A DNA stretch of 64,000 bases from Aldehydirespirator sp965200005 (GCA_965200005.1 OZ241331.1:930001-994000); one strand, 5' to 3'; counted from the first letter of the stretch, positions 51,149 to 60,924 are shown. Numbers and translations: made by a program. Notes: generated from the sequence alone by a model not told the origin.

Positions 51149-53268
51149 CGCTTCATCGCTTGCTCAATCCATCGTCCGTGGCCGTCGTTGGAGCATCGGA
51201 GCGCCCCTCAATTGGACGCTCAGTAATCAAGAACTTGCAGATAATGGGTTTCGAAGGTGCGATTGTGCCAATTAATCCGAAATACAGCGAAGTGCTGGGT
51301 TTGCCGTGCAGTCCATCGCTTTCTGAGCTGGACTTCTCCCCAGATGTAGTGGCCTTTTGTGTTAGTTCAGCCCGTGTGCTGCCTGCTTTCAGGTGTTTGC
51401 CAGAGGTGGGTGCTGGCGCGGCAGTCATCTTTGATGGTGGCTTTGCTGAGACGGGTGAACAGGGTCGCCAACTGCAGTCCGAAGTCGTTGAAATCAGCCG
51501 CCAAGCCGGAATCGCTTTGTGCGGCCCAAATTGCATGGGTCTGTTGAATCCTGCCCGCAACAGCGGTGTGTATGCACAACTCGTCCATGATCCCATGGCG
51601 CTGGCCGGAAACGTCGGACTTGTCTCACAGAGCGGTTCGGTGTGCATTGGCATGATGAGCGACACACGCCGCTTCGGCTTCTCCCTTGTCTATTCGTCGG
51701 GCAACGAAGCGGTTGTCACCACCGCTGACCTCATCAACTACCTGACGGACGATCCAACCACGGCTGTCATCGCAGTGTTCAGTGAGTTCATTGCCGACCC
51801 CGACAGGTTCATAGCTGCTCTCGATCGAGCCGCTGAGGCCGCAAAGCCAGTTGTTGTTTTGAAGGTCGGGCGCACAGCGAGGGCGCGCCGGGCCGTGATG
51901 TCTCACACGGGCGGGCTTTGCGGTGAGAGCCGAGTCTTCTCGGAAGTGTTGCGAGCCCATCGCGCCATCGAAGTTCAAGGACTCGATGAAATGACCGAGG
52001 TGCTAGCGGCGTGCCAAGCCACTCACCTCCCAGCGGGACACCGCGCGGCTGTCGTCACCGCTTCGGGTGGCTTAGCCGAGTTGATGCTTGACGCAGCGCA
52101 ACTAGTTGGGATCAAGTTGCCGCCCTTGAGTACACAAGATCGTGCAGCTATCGAAGAGTTCATGGGCCCGGTGTCCGGCGACGGTAACCCTCTCGACGCT
52201 TGGGGAAGCGGGCACTTCGAGTTGAACCTGCCACGGGCACTAACCGTGGCCAGAAGTAGCGACCGTTACGACATGGTCGTGTTCCCCAACGATGCCTTCG
52301 ACGGTCAGCCCATGGGTGGGCCCGGCTTTGGCCCCGCATACACACCACTGCTCGCAGAGTCAGCCACCGCTAGCACCAAACCGCACTACCAACTCAATAC
52401 ACGCCCCGGTCTGATGCATCGCACTCAGGTTGCAGCACTCGTCGCAGCCGGTGGAGCTACTCTCGGCGGCTTGCAACAGGGTCTGCGAGCACTAGCGCGA
52501 CTGGCTGAATTCTCGCAGTGGTCACAACGTTCTGTCCTTGAAGAGTCGACCTTGACACCCGAGGTTGTCTCGCTAGCCGACATGGTCGTGTCTACCGACG
52601 GTCACTTGATTCATGAACACGACGCCAAACGGCTCATGGCAGGTTGGGGCGTACCCGTCACCAACGAGCAACTCGTGACAACACTTCCACAAGCACGCCG
52701 GGCTGCTCGAGAGATTGGTTTCCCTGTTGTCCTGAAGGCAGTGTCACACAAGGTTGCTCATCGCAGCGATCTTGGATTGGTCAAGATCGGGTTGCAAGAT
52801 GAATCTGAGCTTGACCAAGCCTGGGAAACAGTTTCTGGTCGCATCCACCACGAATCCGTGGGATTTGAGGGCATGGTGGTCGCGGAGATGATTGACGGCG
52901 GTGTTGAGGTGTTGATCGGCGTTAGCCGCGATCGTGACTTCGGGTTGGTGTTGGCGTTCGGTCTAGGCGGGTTTGCGGTAGATGCCTCCGACATGGCTGA
53001 GATGGCACTGCGGGTCTTGCCTTTGCGATCAGGTGATGCCGCCGCGCTCGTAAACGAAGCGCCGAAGGCAGCATCGCTGCTCGGGGCTTACCGAGGTAGA
53101 CCCCCATGTGACACAGAAGCGCTCACTGATTGCATCGAAGCGCTGGGACAATTCGCCTGGTCGCATCGTGAGCACATCAACGAGATCGACCTCAACCCCG
53201 TCATCGTCGGTCAAATGGGCGAGGGTTGCACTGTTGTTGATGCGTTGATCGTGCCTAGGTCTTGCTAA
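51145..53268 (+). CDS. NDP-forming acyl-CoA synthetase (ACD/Pat-like, fused with ATP-grasp)
   Basis: This 707-residue protein joins a CoA-binding Rossmann domain (SSVAVVGASERPSIGRSVIKNL), a succinyl-CoA-ligase-like domain (GLVSQSGSVCIGMMSD; VLKVGRTARARRAVMSHTGGL with the phospho-His) and a C-terminal ATP-grasp domain (VPVTNEQLVTTLPQARRAAREIGFPVVLKAV; HRSDLGLVKIGL). It interconverts an acyl-CoA and the free acid with ADP and phosphate. The TTG start at 51145 overlaps the RarD stop and is preferred because the matching N-terminus begins there; the upstream frame is coding for RarD in another phase. An enoyl-CoA hydratase follows, so it may activate an unsaturated or aromatic acid. Confidence 0.88.
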   Translation: MTLHRLLNPSSVAVVGASERPSIGRSVIKNLQIMGFEGAIVPINPKYSEVLGLPCSPSLSELDFSPDVVAFCVSSARVLPAFRCLPEVGAGAAVIFDGGFAETGEQGRQLQSEVVEISRQAGIALCGPNCMGLLNPARNSGVYAQLVHDPMALAGNVGLVSQSGSVCIGMMSDTRRFGFSLVYSSGNEAVVTTADLINYLTDDPTTAVIAVFSEFIADPDRFIAALDRAAEAAKPVVVLKVGRTARARRAVMSHTGGLCGESRVFSEVLRAHRAIEVQGLDEMTEVLAACQATHLPAGHRAAVVTASGGLAELMLDAAQLVGIKLPPLSTQDRAAIEEFMGPVSGDGNPLDAWGSGHFELNLPRALTVARSSDRYDMVVFPNDAFDGQPMGGPGFGPAYTPLLAESATASTKPHYQLNTRPGLMHRTQVAALVAAGGATLGGLQQGLRALARLAEFSQWSQRSVLEESTLTPEVVSLADMVVSTDGHLIHEHDAKRLMAGWGVPVTNEQLVTTLPQARRAAREIGFPVVLKAVSHKVAHRSDLGLVKIGLQDESELDQAWETVSGRIHHESVGFEGMVVAEMIDGGVEVLIGVSRDRDFGLVLAFGLGGFAVDASDMAEMALRVLPLRSGDAAALVNEAPKAASLLGAYRGRPPCDTEALTDCIEALGQFAWSHREHINEIDLNPVIVGQMGEGCTVVDALIVPRSC

Positions 53269-53301
53269 CTGTCGTAAAGGTCGAAGACGTTGGAGCAATG
53301 C

Positions 53302-54183
53302 ATGTCTGAGCAACCAGAGCTGTCGCATCGAGATGAGTCGGACGAAACCGTCGCGGAGCCACTGGTCTTGTATCAGACAGATGGCGCAGTGGGGATCATC
53401 ACAGTCAACCGTCCTCACAAGCTCAATGCCATTAACCCGGCCTTGATGCACGCGTGGTGGGAAGCATTGAGCACCGCTGAGGCTGATGAGTCAACCAGTG
53501 TCGTCGTGTTGCGTTCTGCAGGTCGCAGCTTCTGTGTGGGGTTTGACATCTCAGGTGAACGCCCGGAGCCGCCCTATAAGAGTTATGGAAGCGATGCATT
53601 GTCGCGTCATGCCATGTTGGTTGAAGGCATGGACTTCATGTTGACGCACTGGTATCTGCGCAAGCCGGTGATCGCTTCGGTGCAGGGTCACGCGGTTGGT
53701 GGCGGTTGCGAGATCGCCATGCTCTGTGACATTACGATCGCTGCCGAGGATGCAAAGTTCGGTGAGCCCGAGATCCGTTTCTCTGACCCTGGGCCCGGGT
53801 TGATCATGCCTTGGATTATCGGGTTCAAAAGGGCCCGGGAGCTTCATTACTTCGGTGACTTGATCGATGCTGAGACGGCCCTGCGCTACGGGATGATCAA
53901 CCGAGTAGTTCCGGCTACCCAATTGCGAGAGTCAACCATCCGTTACGCAAGACGCATGGCACTGATTGCGCCAGAGGCTCTAACTGCGGCCAAGCTCGCC
54001 ATCAATAGAGGGGCCGATTCTGGCGGATTCCGTTCGGCCATCTATGCGGGTGTTGATGTGGTCGCACCCGTCTATGCAGCTGAGACAGGTGTAGCCAAAG
54101 AGTTCCGTGACCGCATCGCGAGCGAAGGACTCAAAGCAGCTCTCGCCTGGCGACGCTCCCAATTCGATGAACTCGATTTCTAA
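53302..54183 (+). CDS. Enoyl-CoA hydratase/isomerase family protein
   Basis: This 293-residue crotonase-fold protein has the oxyanion-hole regions VVVLRSAGRSFCVGFDISGE and VIASVQGHAVGGGCEIAMLCDITIAAEDAKFGEPEI, with the Glu of GEPEI in the position of one catalytic Glu of hydratases. A 15-residue Ser/Glu leader precedes the fold. GGAG lies 6 bases before ATG 53302. It is transcribed after the acyl-CoA synthetase with a 33-base gap. Carnitine-type, hydroxycinnamate-type or beta-oxidation hydratases are all possible. Confidence 0.85.
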   Translation: MSEQPELSHRDESDETVAEPLVLYQTDGAVGIITVNRPHKLNAINPALMHAWWEALSTAEADESTSVVVLRSAGRSFCVGFDISGERPEPPYKSYGSDALSRHAMLVEGMDFMLTHWYLRKPVIASVQGHAVGGGCEIAMLCDITIAAEDAKFGEPEIRFSDPGPGLIMPWIIGFKRARELHYFGDLIDAETALRYGMINRVVPATQLRESTIRYARRMALIAPEALTAAKLAINRGADSGGFRSAIYAGVDVVAPVYAAETGVAKEFRDRIASEGLKAALAWRRSQFDELDF

Positions 54184-54272
54184 CCGCCTCGTTGCGAGCA
54201 GCTATCAGTACGGTCAACCCAACGCTCAGACGGACTCGAGTGCTAAATCACAAGTTCGTGAAAAGCTAGACA

Positions 54273-54296
54273 AGCTCCAGCTCTAACGCTGGTGCT
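54273..54296. terminator. Hairpin between convergent genes
   Basis: AGC-T-CCAGC (54273-54281) pairs with GCTGG-T-GCT (54288-54296), eight base pairs with one T-T mismatch and a 6-base loop. It lies between the hydratase stop and the minus-strand Rieske oxygenase stop and could stop transcription from both sides. Confidence 0.5.
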
Positions 54297-54307
54297 CCAG
54301 CAGATGC

Positions 54308-55588
54308 TCAAGATGATTGTGACTCCGCTGCTTCGTAGCGTTCTAGTAGCCATTCAGCTAGTTGGCAACGGAAGAAGTCCTGCATACTGAGCGGCCCCTG
54401 AGGTGCAAATCGAGATGACATGCCACGCTGACTGGCAACTGCGACAGGCATGTCTTGGTCATAGAAGTACTCAATCCCCTGTTTGTGTTGCACTAGCAGT
54501 TGATCAAACAGTTTGAGCTTCATCGTCGACTCGGGGAACAAGAACGCCGATGTCATCACTGATCGGTCTACTGCGACCGGATGCACCGCAATCCAGTGAA
54601 CAGAGTCACTGTGACAGCCGATCAATAGTGTTGGAGCAACATAGAGATATACGACGTTCCAGCGATCATCATCGTTAAGTGTCGGGATCGGCGGGAAGAG
54701 CGCTGATTGAGTCGGGTTCATACCCCGGTCTTTGAATCCGGTGCGGCCACGTCCCCCGATACCACACGCACCGGGTTCAAGTACCGGGAATGTTCCCGCG
54801 AGCAGGGTCTCGTTGCGGATGTCTGCTGCGGTGAAGTCATACAGCGAGGCGTGTAACCGCAGCGAGTGATACGCGTCCATGAAGTTCTCAGCAAAGACCT
54901 TCCAGTTGAACGGCAGAGCGAGATGCTCTGAATCGGTGCATTGCATCCCGGCAAGATTGTAAGGAGCAAGCATTTCATCAAAAGCAGCGAGTTTGGGTTG
55001 TAGTGGATCAGGATCCGGATCAAATGAACAAAACACAAACCCTTGCCACTGTTGCACCTGAAGACGTGGCAATGAGATCTCCGACCTCACAAAACCGGGA
55101 CGTTGATGCATCTCGGGTGCTCCGACAAGTCTTCCGTCTAAGTCGTATGTCCACCAGTGATAGGGGCAACGGAAGTTACGAGTCGAACCGCTGCACTCGG
55201 GTGCCGAGTCAAACCACTGCGACCTCAAGCGCTCAGCAGGTGCGGTGATGCACATGGCCCGGTGCTGACAGATAGACGACATTACGTTGATCTGTCCCTG
55301 GCGATTACGCACCACAATTACAGGTTCGTCTCCAGCGAGTGTTGCTGTGATGTAGTCGCCCGGCTCGGGTATCTGGCTGATGTGACCCACACAAAGCCAC
55401 TCGGTGTCAAAAACAGATGCGAGTTCAAAACGGTAGAAGTCTCGGTTGGTGTAGCAGGCAGGCGGCAGGCCAATCGCCTGATCAACTGGACGTGCAGCGA
55501 GCGCTATTTCAGCGAGCGGAACTGCGTTGTGCGATACGTCTGACTTGGTTGATGCAGGCACTACCCGCTCCCCGTAGTTGATGTCCAC
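54308..55588 (-). CDS. Rieske non-heme iron oxygenase, alpha subunit, with enlarged cluster loop
   Basis: This 426-residue oxygenase has an N-terminal Rieske 2Fe-2S domain and a C-terminal catalytic iron domain. The cluster motif is CQH...CPYHWW, but 31 residues separate its two halves instead of the usual 15 to 17, and the insert holds two extra cysteines. The mononuclear iron site is FAENFMDAYHSLRLH. The fold type is shared with choline, glycine betaine, carnitine and stachydrine oxygenases and with some aromatic demethylases. No ferredoxin or reductase gene adjoins it. It is divergent from the BMP-type importer over 185 bases. Substrate uncertain. Confidence 0.85.
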   Translation of the reverse strand: MDINYGERVVPASTKSDVSHNAVPLAEIALAARPVDQAIGLPPACYTNRDFYRFELASVFDTEWLCVGHISQIPEPGDYITATLAGDEPVIVVRNRQGQINVMSSICQHRAMCITAPAERLRSQWFDSAPECSGSTRNFRCPYHWWTYDLDGRLVGAPEMHQRPGFVRSEISLPRLQVQQWQGFVFCSFDPDPDPLQPKLAAFDEMLAPYNLAGMQCTDSEHLALPFNWKVFAENFMDAYHSLRLHASLYDFTAADIRNETLLAGTFPVLEPGACGIGGRGRTGFKDRGMNPTQSALFPPIPTLNDDDRWNVVYLYVAPTLLIGCHSDSVHWIAVHPVAVDRSVMTSAFLFPESTMKLKLFDQLLVQHKQGIEYFYDQDMPVAVASQRGMSSRFAPQGPLSMQDFFRCQLAEWLLERYEAAESQSS

Positions 55589-55773
55589 AAACTAGTTCTG
55601 GCTGGGGTTGATAGTTCGTGCTGAGTCGGGTGGTCCCATTAGGACGCGGTCGGGGGGCAGTGCTAACGTCGCTCGTTGTATACAGAGGCTCGGTCGCTAG
55701 CGGGGGCTGCGCTTCGTCGCATGCTCTGTGTTGGGAGTCCGGGTCACCGTCAGTTCCACCCTTGGAGGGGATC

Positions 55774-57018
55774 ATGAAACGACACTCACTTACATGGTTA
55801 GCAGCCATACTCTCCGTCTTTGCGCTGGTAGCAGCCGCATGCGGAGACGATGAAGAAGCCGACGAAGCCGCCCCGGAAACAACAGCCGCACCGGCAGCTG
55901 ACGAAGAGATGGCTGCGGATGAGGCCGACGACGAGCCTGAACCAGCCGCGGATCCTGAGCCTGAAGCGCCAGCCGAAGAAGAATCCGAGCCCATGGCCGA
56001 TCCCATGGACTTCACAGGTGACGGCAAGGTCGTGTTAGGTGTCGCAGCAGCCGGCCCCCGTGATGATGGCGCCTATTACCAGGCTCTAGTGGATGCGGCT
56101 TATGAGATTTCGGCTGCGAACGGCTGGGAAGATCCGATCATTATCGACAACATTGAGCCAGCCATCGCTGACACAGAACTTGAGAACCTCGTGGCTCAAG
56201 GCGTTGACATTGTGGCTGTCGGCGCTGGCGAGATCGCCGATCCGTTGCCCGATCTCGTGGAGCGTTACCCGGATGTGTTCTGGTACTGCAACTGCGGCAC
56301 CGGCTACCCGCAGACCCCCGGCGTGGCCCTTAGCACCAATGACGGTGCCGAAATCGAGTATGTGGCGGGCTTCGCCACAGGTCTGCTGCTCCAGGAACGT
56401 GGCGGCGACTCCGTTGCCATGATCGGTTGTTGTGATCTCGGGTTTGAGATCGAGACCGAACTTGCTTTCCGCCTAGGACTCAAAGACGTTGACGAGAGCT
56501 ACGACGTGACCTACACACCCACCGGCAATTACCCGTTCGACTTCGACAACGTTGCGGGTGCAACCGAAGCGTTCAACGTCGCTCTTGACGGTGGCATGGA
56601 CGCTGTTTACCCCTATCTCGGTGGCGCACACGAACCGCTCGTGCAGCTAGCCAACGAGAACGATGTCATCGTGATGAGCGCAGGCTCCTCCAGTGTGTGT
56701 GAGCGAACCGACCTCCACTGGGACATGGCAGTGCTCTTTGATGGTGGTGACTTTGCTCGTGCAATTTTCCCAGGCATCGTTGCTGGTGACGTGCAGGAAG
56801 GCAGCATCAAACTGTTTGCTGTTGGCCGTGACCCCGAGGTCGGTTCCAAGATCTGTGGTCCCACCGCCGAGCAAGAAGAAGCACTAGCGGCTGCACACAC
56901 AGCGGTCGCCGAGGGCTACTGCAAGGCAGAGTTCGACATCATCAAGGGGATCGCATACGGCGGCGTCGATCCAGACCTGGAGCCGGAGCGTTGCTCTGCT
57001 GCACCAGCCGAGAGCTAA
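55774..57018 (+). CDS. BMP-family substrate-binding lipoprotein of ABC importer
   Basis: This 414-residue lipoprotein starts at ATG 55774 (GGAGGGG 3 bases upstream). The signal ends in LVAAAC, and a Glu/Ala-rich tether of about 65 residues follows. The BmpA/Med fold begins at GKVVLGVAAAGPRDDGAYYQALVDAA and shows AQGVDIVAVGAGEIADPLPDLVERYPDVFWY and VAGFATGLLLQERG. Characterised relatives bind purine nucleosides. One ATPase and two permeases follow in order, so the importer is complete. Mature protein contains several cysteines (CNCGTGY, IGCCDLGF), which is uncommon for this fold. The true ligand may be a nucleoside, a nucleobase or something else. Confidence 0.88.
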   Translation: MKRHSLTWLAAILSVFALVAAACGDDEEADEAAPETTAAPAADEEMAADEADDEPEPAADPEPEAPAEEESEPMADPMDFTGDGKVVLGVAAAGPRDDGAYYQALVDAAYEISAANGWEDPIIIDNIEPAIADTELENLVAQGVDIVAVGAGEIADPLPDLVERYPDVFWYCNCGTGYPQTPGVALSTNDGAEIEYVAGFATGLLLQERGGDSVAMIGCCDLGFEIETELAFRLGLKDVDESYDVTYTPTGNYPFDFDNVAGATEAFNVALDGGMDAVYPYLGGAHEPLVQLANENDVIVMSAGSSSVCERTDLHWDMAVLFDGGDFARAIFPGIVAGDVQEGSIKLFAVGRDPEVGSKICGPTAEQEEALAAAHTAVAEGYCKAEFDIIKGIAYGGVDPDLEPERCSAAPAES

Positions 57019-57089
57019 TTCGCTCCCACTAATCCTGCGACTCAATTAACACAGCAGAGTCTCAGAACCCAGAATTGAGCGTGGGCCGG

Positions 57090-58772
57090 ATGGCAAGCGT
57101 GGAACGACCTGAAGCCTCAGGTGAGGCCGTCAGTTCCGAGCGCCCTGCTGTCCGGCTCACGGGTATCTCCAAGTCATTCGGTGCCATCGTTGCTTGCGAT
57201 CGTGTTGATCTCACCCTCCGACGGGGCCGGATTCATGGCATTCTCGGCGAGAACGGGGCGGGCAAGTCCACGCTCATGAAGGTGCTCATCGGGCTGGTGT
57301 TGCCTGACTCCGGCCAAATTGAAGTAGATGGTGAGCGCTGCCAGATACGTGATCCTCACGACGCCGCGTCCCGCGGTATTGGCATGGTGCATCAGCATTT
57401 CAGCCTGGTTGAGCCGCTGACCGTTTGGGAGAACGTGATGCTCGGCGATACGGGCCGTTTCGACGCGGCCGCGGCGCGCCGGCGGGTGGCTGAGATCAGC
57501 GAGCGCTACGGGCTCGGAGTGGAGGCCGATGCTCGCGTAGCCGACTTGCCTGCCGGAGTGCGGCAGCGGGTTGAGATCATCAAGTGCCTGCGGCGTGATC
57601 CCAGCATCTTGATCTTTGATGAGCCGACATCGGTGTTGACGCCCGCGGAGTCTGAGCGACTCTTTGAGGTGTTGCGCCAAGCCGTGCAAGAAGAAAATCG
57701 AGCGGTCGCCCTGGTCAGCCACAAGCTTGATGAGATTCTGCATGCCACCGACGAGGTGACGATCATGCGCGCCGGCGCTGTGGTCAAGCGCCTGGATACG
57801 GCCGAGGCCGACGCCCCGATGCTGGCACGGGCCATGGTCGGTCGTGAAGTGTCGCTGCGGTCAGAGGCATCGGCCCTAGGACTGATCGACGAGCAGGTTG
57901 TCGGCATCGATTCTGGTGGTGTCACCGACACCGGCAGTGCCGCCTCCGATGATGACGACGACGATCAGGTTGCCGGTGCCGCGATTGCTTCAGGGTTGCA
58001 GGCGGCTGAGACGGCGCAGCCATTACTTCGCCTCAGAGATGTCATCGCTCGGGGCCCCGACGGTGAGGTATCACTCAACGGTCTCAACGTAGAAGTGTTC
58101 GGCTCTGAGATCGTTGGCGTTGCAGGGGTTGAAGGCAACGGTCAGAGCGCGCTCACCGATCTGTTGTCGAGTCTGGTGTCTACCGAAGGCGGTTCAGTTG
58201 AGGTCGATGGTGCCGTCGTCGACCCCAGAGTTCCGGGTGCGATGTCAAAGGCTGGCGTCGCGGTGATTCCAGAAGACAGGCACGCCTCTGGCTGCGTGCT
58301 CGACATGTCAGTTGCGGAGAACCTGTTCCTTGTCGACATTGAGCGGATTGCGAAACGAGGTCTCTACGACCCCGCAGCCATGCGGCGCAACGCAGCCGAA
58401 CTAATCCGTGAATTTGAGATCCAAACGGCTGGTGCCGATGCACCCTTCTGGTCGCTTTCTGGTGGCAACCAGCAACGGGTTGTGCTCGCCCGCGAGTTGA
58501 GCGCCTCCCCCAAGGTGCTAGTAGCCGCACAACCAACCCGGGGGCTTGACGTTGGTGCTATCGAGTGGATGACTGACCGTCTACGAAAGGTTGCAGACAG
58601 CGGAGTTGCAGTCTTGCTGATCTCAAGCGAACTTGAGGAGATCCTGCAACTGTCTGACCGGATCGTGGTGCTATTTGGAGGCCGAATCGTTGGCGAGATG
58701 CAACGCGGCGAAGTCGATTTGGAGGAGCTTGGATTGCTCATGGGCGGCGCTACGGATACTGCAGCAGCATGA
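57090..58772 (+). CDS. BMP-type ABC importer ATPase with two ABC domains
   Basis: This protein of about 560 residues energises the BMP importer and has two ATPase domains. The first has Walker A GENGAGKST, MVHQHFSLV, the signature-like DLPAGVRQRVEIIKCL and LIFDEPTSVLT. The second has a degenerate Walker A (GVEGNGQSAL), LSGGNQQRVVLARELS and LVAAQPTRGLDVGA. This pattern is that of RbsA/YufO-type carbohydrate- and nucleoside-uptake ATPases. An Asp-rich linker (SDDDDDDQ) joins the domains. The start is uncertain: GTG and TTG codons lie 9 and 15 bases before this ATG. Its stop overlaps the next start (ATGA). Confidence 0.9.
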   Translation: MASVERPEASGEAVSSERPAVRLTGISKSFGAIVACDRVDLTLRRGRIHGILGENGAGKSTLMKVLIGLVLPDSGQIEVDGERCQIRDPHDAASRGIGMVHQHFSLVEPLTVWENVMLGDTGRFDAAAARRRVAEISERYGLGVEADARVADLPAGVRQRVEIIKCLRRDPSILIFDEPTSVLTPAESERLFEVLRQAVQEENRAVALVSHKLDEILHATDEVTIMRAGAVVKRLDTAEADAPMLARAMVGREVSLRSEASALGLIDEQVVGIDSGGVTDTGSAASDDDDDDQVAGAAIASGLQAAETAQPLLRLRDVIARGPDGEVSLNGLNVEVFGSEIVGVAGVEGNGQSALTDLLSSLVSTEGGSVEVDGAVVDPRVPGAMSKAGVAVIPEDRHASGCVLDMSVAENLFLVDIERIAKRGLYDPAAMRRNAAELIREFEIQTAGADAPFWSLSGGNQQRVVLARELSASPKVLVAAQPTRGLDVGAIEWMTDRLRKVADSGVAVLLISSELEEILQLSDRIVVLFGGRIVGEMQRGEVDLEELGLLMGGATDTAAA

Positions 58773-59953
58773 TCAAGTTCGGCGGCGCCCGCGCTAAGCG
58801 CAAAGAGGTTAAGGCATCAGCTACCCCAAACACCGGCGACACCGCATCGGTTGCGATGAAGGCTCCGTCGAAGTTGCACGAGATCAGCGTGGTGCTCGCG
58901 ATGTATCTCGGCTGCATCTTGATTGCCCTGTTCATCTCGGCCGTGATCGTCTCGGCCACCGGCGGATCGTGGCAGGCCGTGTTTTCGGCTCTGCTTGACG
59001 GGAGTCTGCGTGCTCCAGGTCGCTGGGGCGAAACGATCGGGATCGCTATCCCGTTGGTGGTGGTTGCACTTGGCACCGCCATAAACGGGCGTGCGGGCCT
59101 CGTCAACATTGGCCAAGAGGGTCAACTCATGGTTGGCACGGCGCTAGCCACCTATGTAGGTGTCCGACTGGCGGCACCCGGCCCGGTCGTGGTGATTTGT
59201 CTGTTGATTGCAGGGATCATCGGTGGAGCCTTGTGGGCTGGAATTGCCAGTGGTTTGCTCTATTGGCGCCGGGTGCCCGAAGTGCTCACCACTCTGCTGC
59301 TTATAACCGTGGCATCGCAGCTGACTGGCTATGGCCTCAAAGTTGATTGGCTGTTGCTCGCCCCGTTCCGGGAGGATCGCTCGGTACGGAACCAAGTGAG
59401 CGAGCAGTTAGCGAGCAACGATCGAATACCTCGGATCGAATTGTGGGGTAACGACTTCCCGATAACCGCAATAGCGGTCGTGATCATGGCGGCTCTGGTG
59501 TTGTTGCTCTTCAAGCGTTCGGTGTGGGGCTTTCGGATGAAGATGCTGGGCCGCAATGCTCGCACGGCACGGCGTGCAGGTGTGTCCACTGTCAAATACG
59601 GCACCGGCGCGATGCTTATCTCAGGAGGTTGCGCTGGATTGGCCGGTGCGATGATGCTTGCTGGTGGCGACTTTGGTAACTACCGCTTCACGCCAGGTTT
59701 CGCCAACAACATTGGCTGGGAAGGGCTGCTGGTGGCACTTGTTGCGCGCCAGCACCCGGTCGGGATCGTGGTGATGGCCTTTAGCTTCGCGGGCCTGCGT
59801 GCCGGCTCTGGGTTCCTGGCCGCTACCGGGGTTGAGAGAGAGATTTCACAGGTGGTGCAAGCGCTGCTGGTGCTGGCGTTGCTGGTGCCTCCAGCAATCT
59901 TGTTCATTCGAGAGCGCCGGCGTGCTCTTGCGGCAACTCGCGACCGGACGTGA
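58769..59953 (+). CDS. BMP-type ABC importer permease 1 (YufP-like)
   Basis: This 394-residue permease has a charged Lys-rich leader of 35 residues and about ten hydrophobic segments. GIAIPLVVVALGTAINGRAGLVNIGQEGQLMVG is the conserved motif of the BPD_transp_2 family used by nucleoside and ribose importers. The internal AGVSTVKYGTGAMLISGGCAGLAGAMMLAG is also typical. It pairs with the permease downstream. ATG 58769 overlaps the ATPase stop. Confidence 0.9.
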   Translation: MIKFGGARAKRKEVKASATPNTGDTASVAMKAPSKLHEISVVLAMYLGCILIALFISAVIVSATGGSWQAVFSALLDGSLRAPGRWGETIGIAIPLVVVALGTAINGRAGLVNIGQEGQLMVGTALATYVGVRLAAPGPVVVICLLIAGIIGGALWAGIASGLLYWRRVPEVLTTLLLITVASQLTGYGLKVDWLLLAPFREDRSVRNQVSEQLASNDRIPRIELWGNDFPITAIAVVIMAALVLLLFKRSVWGFRMKMLGRNARTARRAGVSTVKYGTGAMLISGGCAGLAGAMMLAGGDFGNYRFTPGFANNIGWEGLLVALVARQHPVGIVVMAFSFAGLRAGSGFLAATGVEREISQVVQALLVLALLVPPAILFIRERRRALAATRDRT

Positions 59954-59956
59954 CCC

Positions 59957-60892
59957 ATGGTTGACTTCTTCTCAGCAGTAGGTGATGTTGTCAGCAGCGA
60001 TGTCTCGTATTCGGGAGCGATGCGCTTTGCTGCTCTGCTCACGTTTGCGGCCCTCGGCGAGACGATCGCCGAACGAGCAGGGACTCTCAACATCTCCCTT
60101 GAGGGGATGCTGTTAGGTGGGGCCTTTGCCGGTGCGTTAGGGATGCACCTCACTGGTTCGGTAACGGTCGGGCTCATCTTTGCGACCGCTGTCGGTGTGG
60201 TGGTGGCAGCGTTGCAGGCAAACATGAGTCACCGCCTGAGCGCTAACCAGTTCGTTGTCGGCCTTGCTCTCAACACGCTCGTGTTAGGAATTGCCAGTTT
60301 CTTGAACACCAGCATCCAGCCGGTGTCTACTGCCGCTCATCGATTTGCGATCCCACTGCTCTCGGAGATTCCGCTGGTAGGCGAGGCGCTCTTCTACCAG
60401 CCTTGGCCGCTGTATCTCGTATATCCGCTCGTGCCGGCTGCTTGGTGGTTGCTGTATCGCACTCGCTGGGGTTTGGAAGTGCGTGCAGTGGGCGAGAATC
60501 CGCAATCTGCTGACGTTTCGGGCATTGATGTCAACAAGCGTCGCCGTCAATCGATTTACATTGCCGGGTTCACCGGTGGTTTGGGCGGCGGTTACCTCGT
60601 TCTGGGTCAGATCGGACGTTTCGAAGACGCCATCGTTGGCGGTCAAGGTTTTATTGCGATTGCGGCGGTGATCTTTGGCGGTTGGACTCTGCGGGGAGTA
60701 ATCGGAGGGTGCCTGCTGTTCGGTACGGTCAACTCGTTCAGATTGACGTTGCCAACTGTTGGTCATGAACTCAACTCGGAGTTGCTATCTGCCGCTCCGT
60801 TTGTCGTAACGATCGTCACGGTTTCGTTCTTTGCTCACCGCACTCATGAACCACGCGCTCTTGCTCAACCGTTCCATCGTGGTCTCACCTAG
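59957..60892 (+). CDS. BMP-type ABC importer permease 2 (YufQ-like)
   Basis: The 311-residue second permease has FAALGETIAERAGTLNISLEGMLLGGAFAGAL in its first third and SGIDVNKRRRQSIYIAGFTGGLGGGYLVLGQ in the coupling region, both matching the shorter permease of nucleoside importers. It starts 3 bases after the first permease stop. The two form the channel heterodimer. The gene is followed after 32 bases by the oxygenase gene. Confidence 0.9.
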   Translation: MVDFFSAVGDVVSSDVSYSGAMRFAALLTFAALGETIAERAGTLNISLEGMLLGGAFAGALGMHLTGSVTVGLIFATAVGVVVAALQANMSHRLSANQFVVGLALNTLVLGIASFLNTSIQPVSTAAHRFAIPLLSEIPLVGEALFYQPWPLYLVYPLVPAAWWLLYRTRWGLEVRAVGENPQSADVSGIDVNKRRRQSIYIAGFTGGLGGGYLVLGQIGRFEDAIVGGQGFIAIAAVIFGGWTLRGVIGGCLLFGTVNSFRLTLPTVGHELNSELLSAAPFVVTIVTVSFFAHRTHEPRALAQPFHRGLT

Positions 60893-60924
60893 TTGACGCT
60901 TACTCTTCCCATCCCTGAAGTGTC

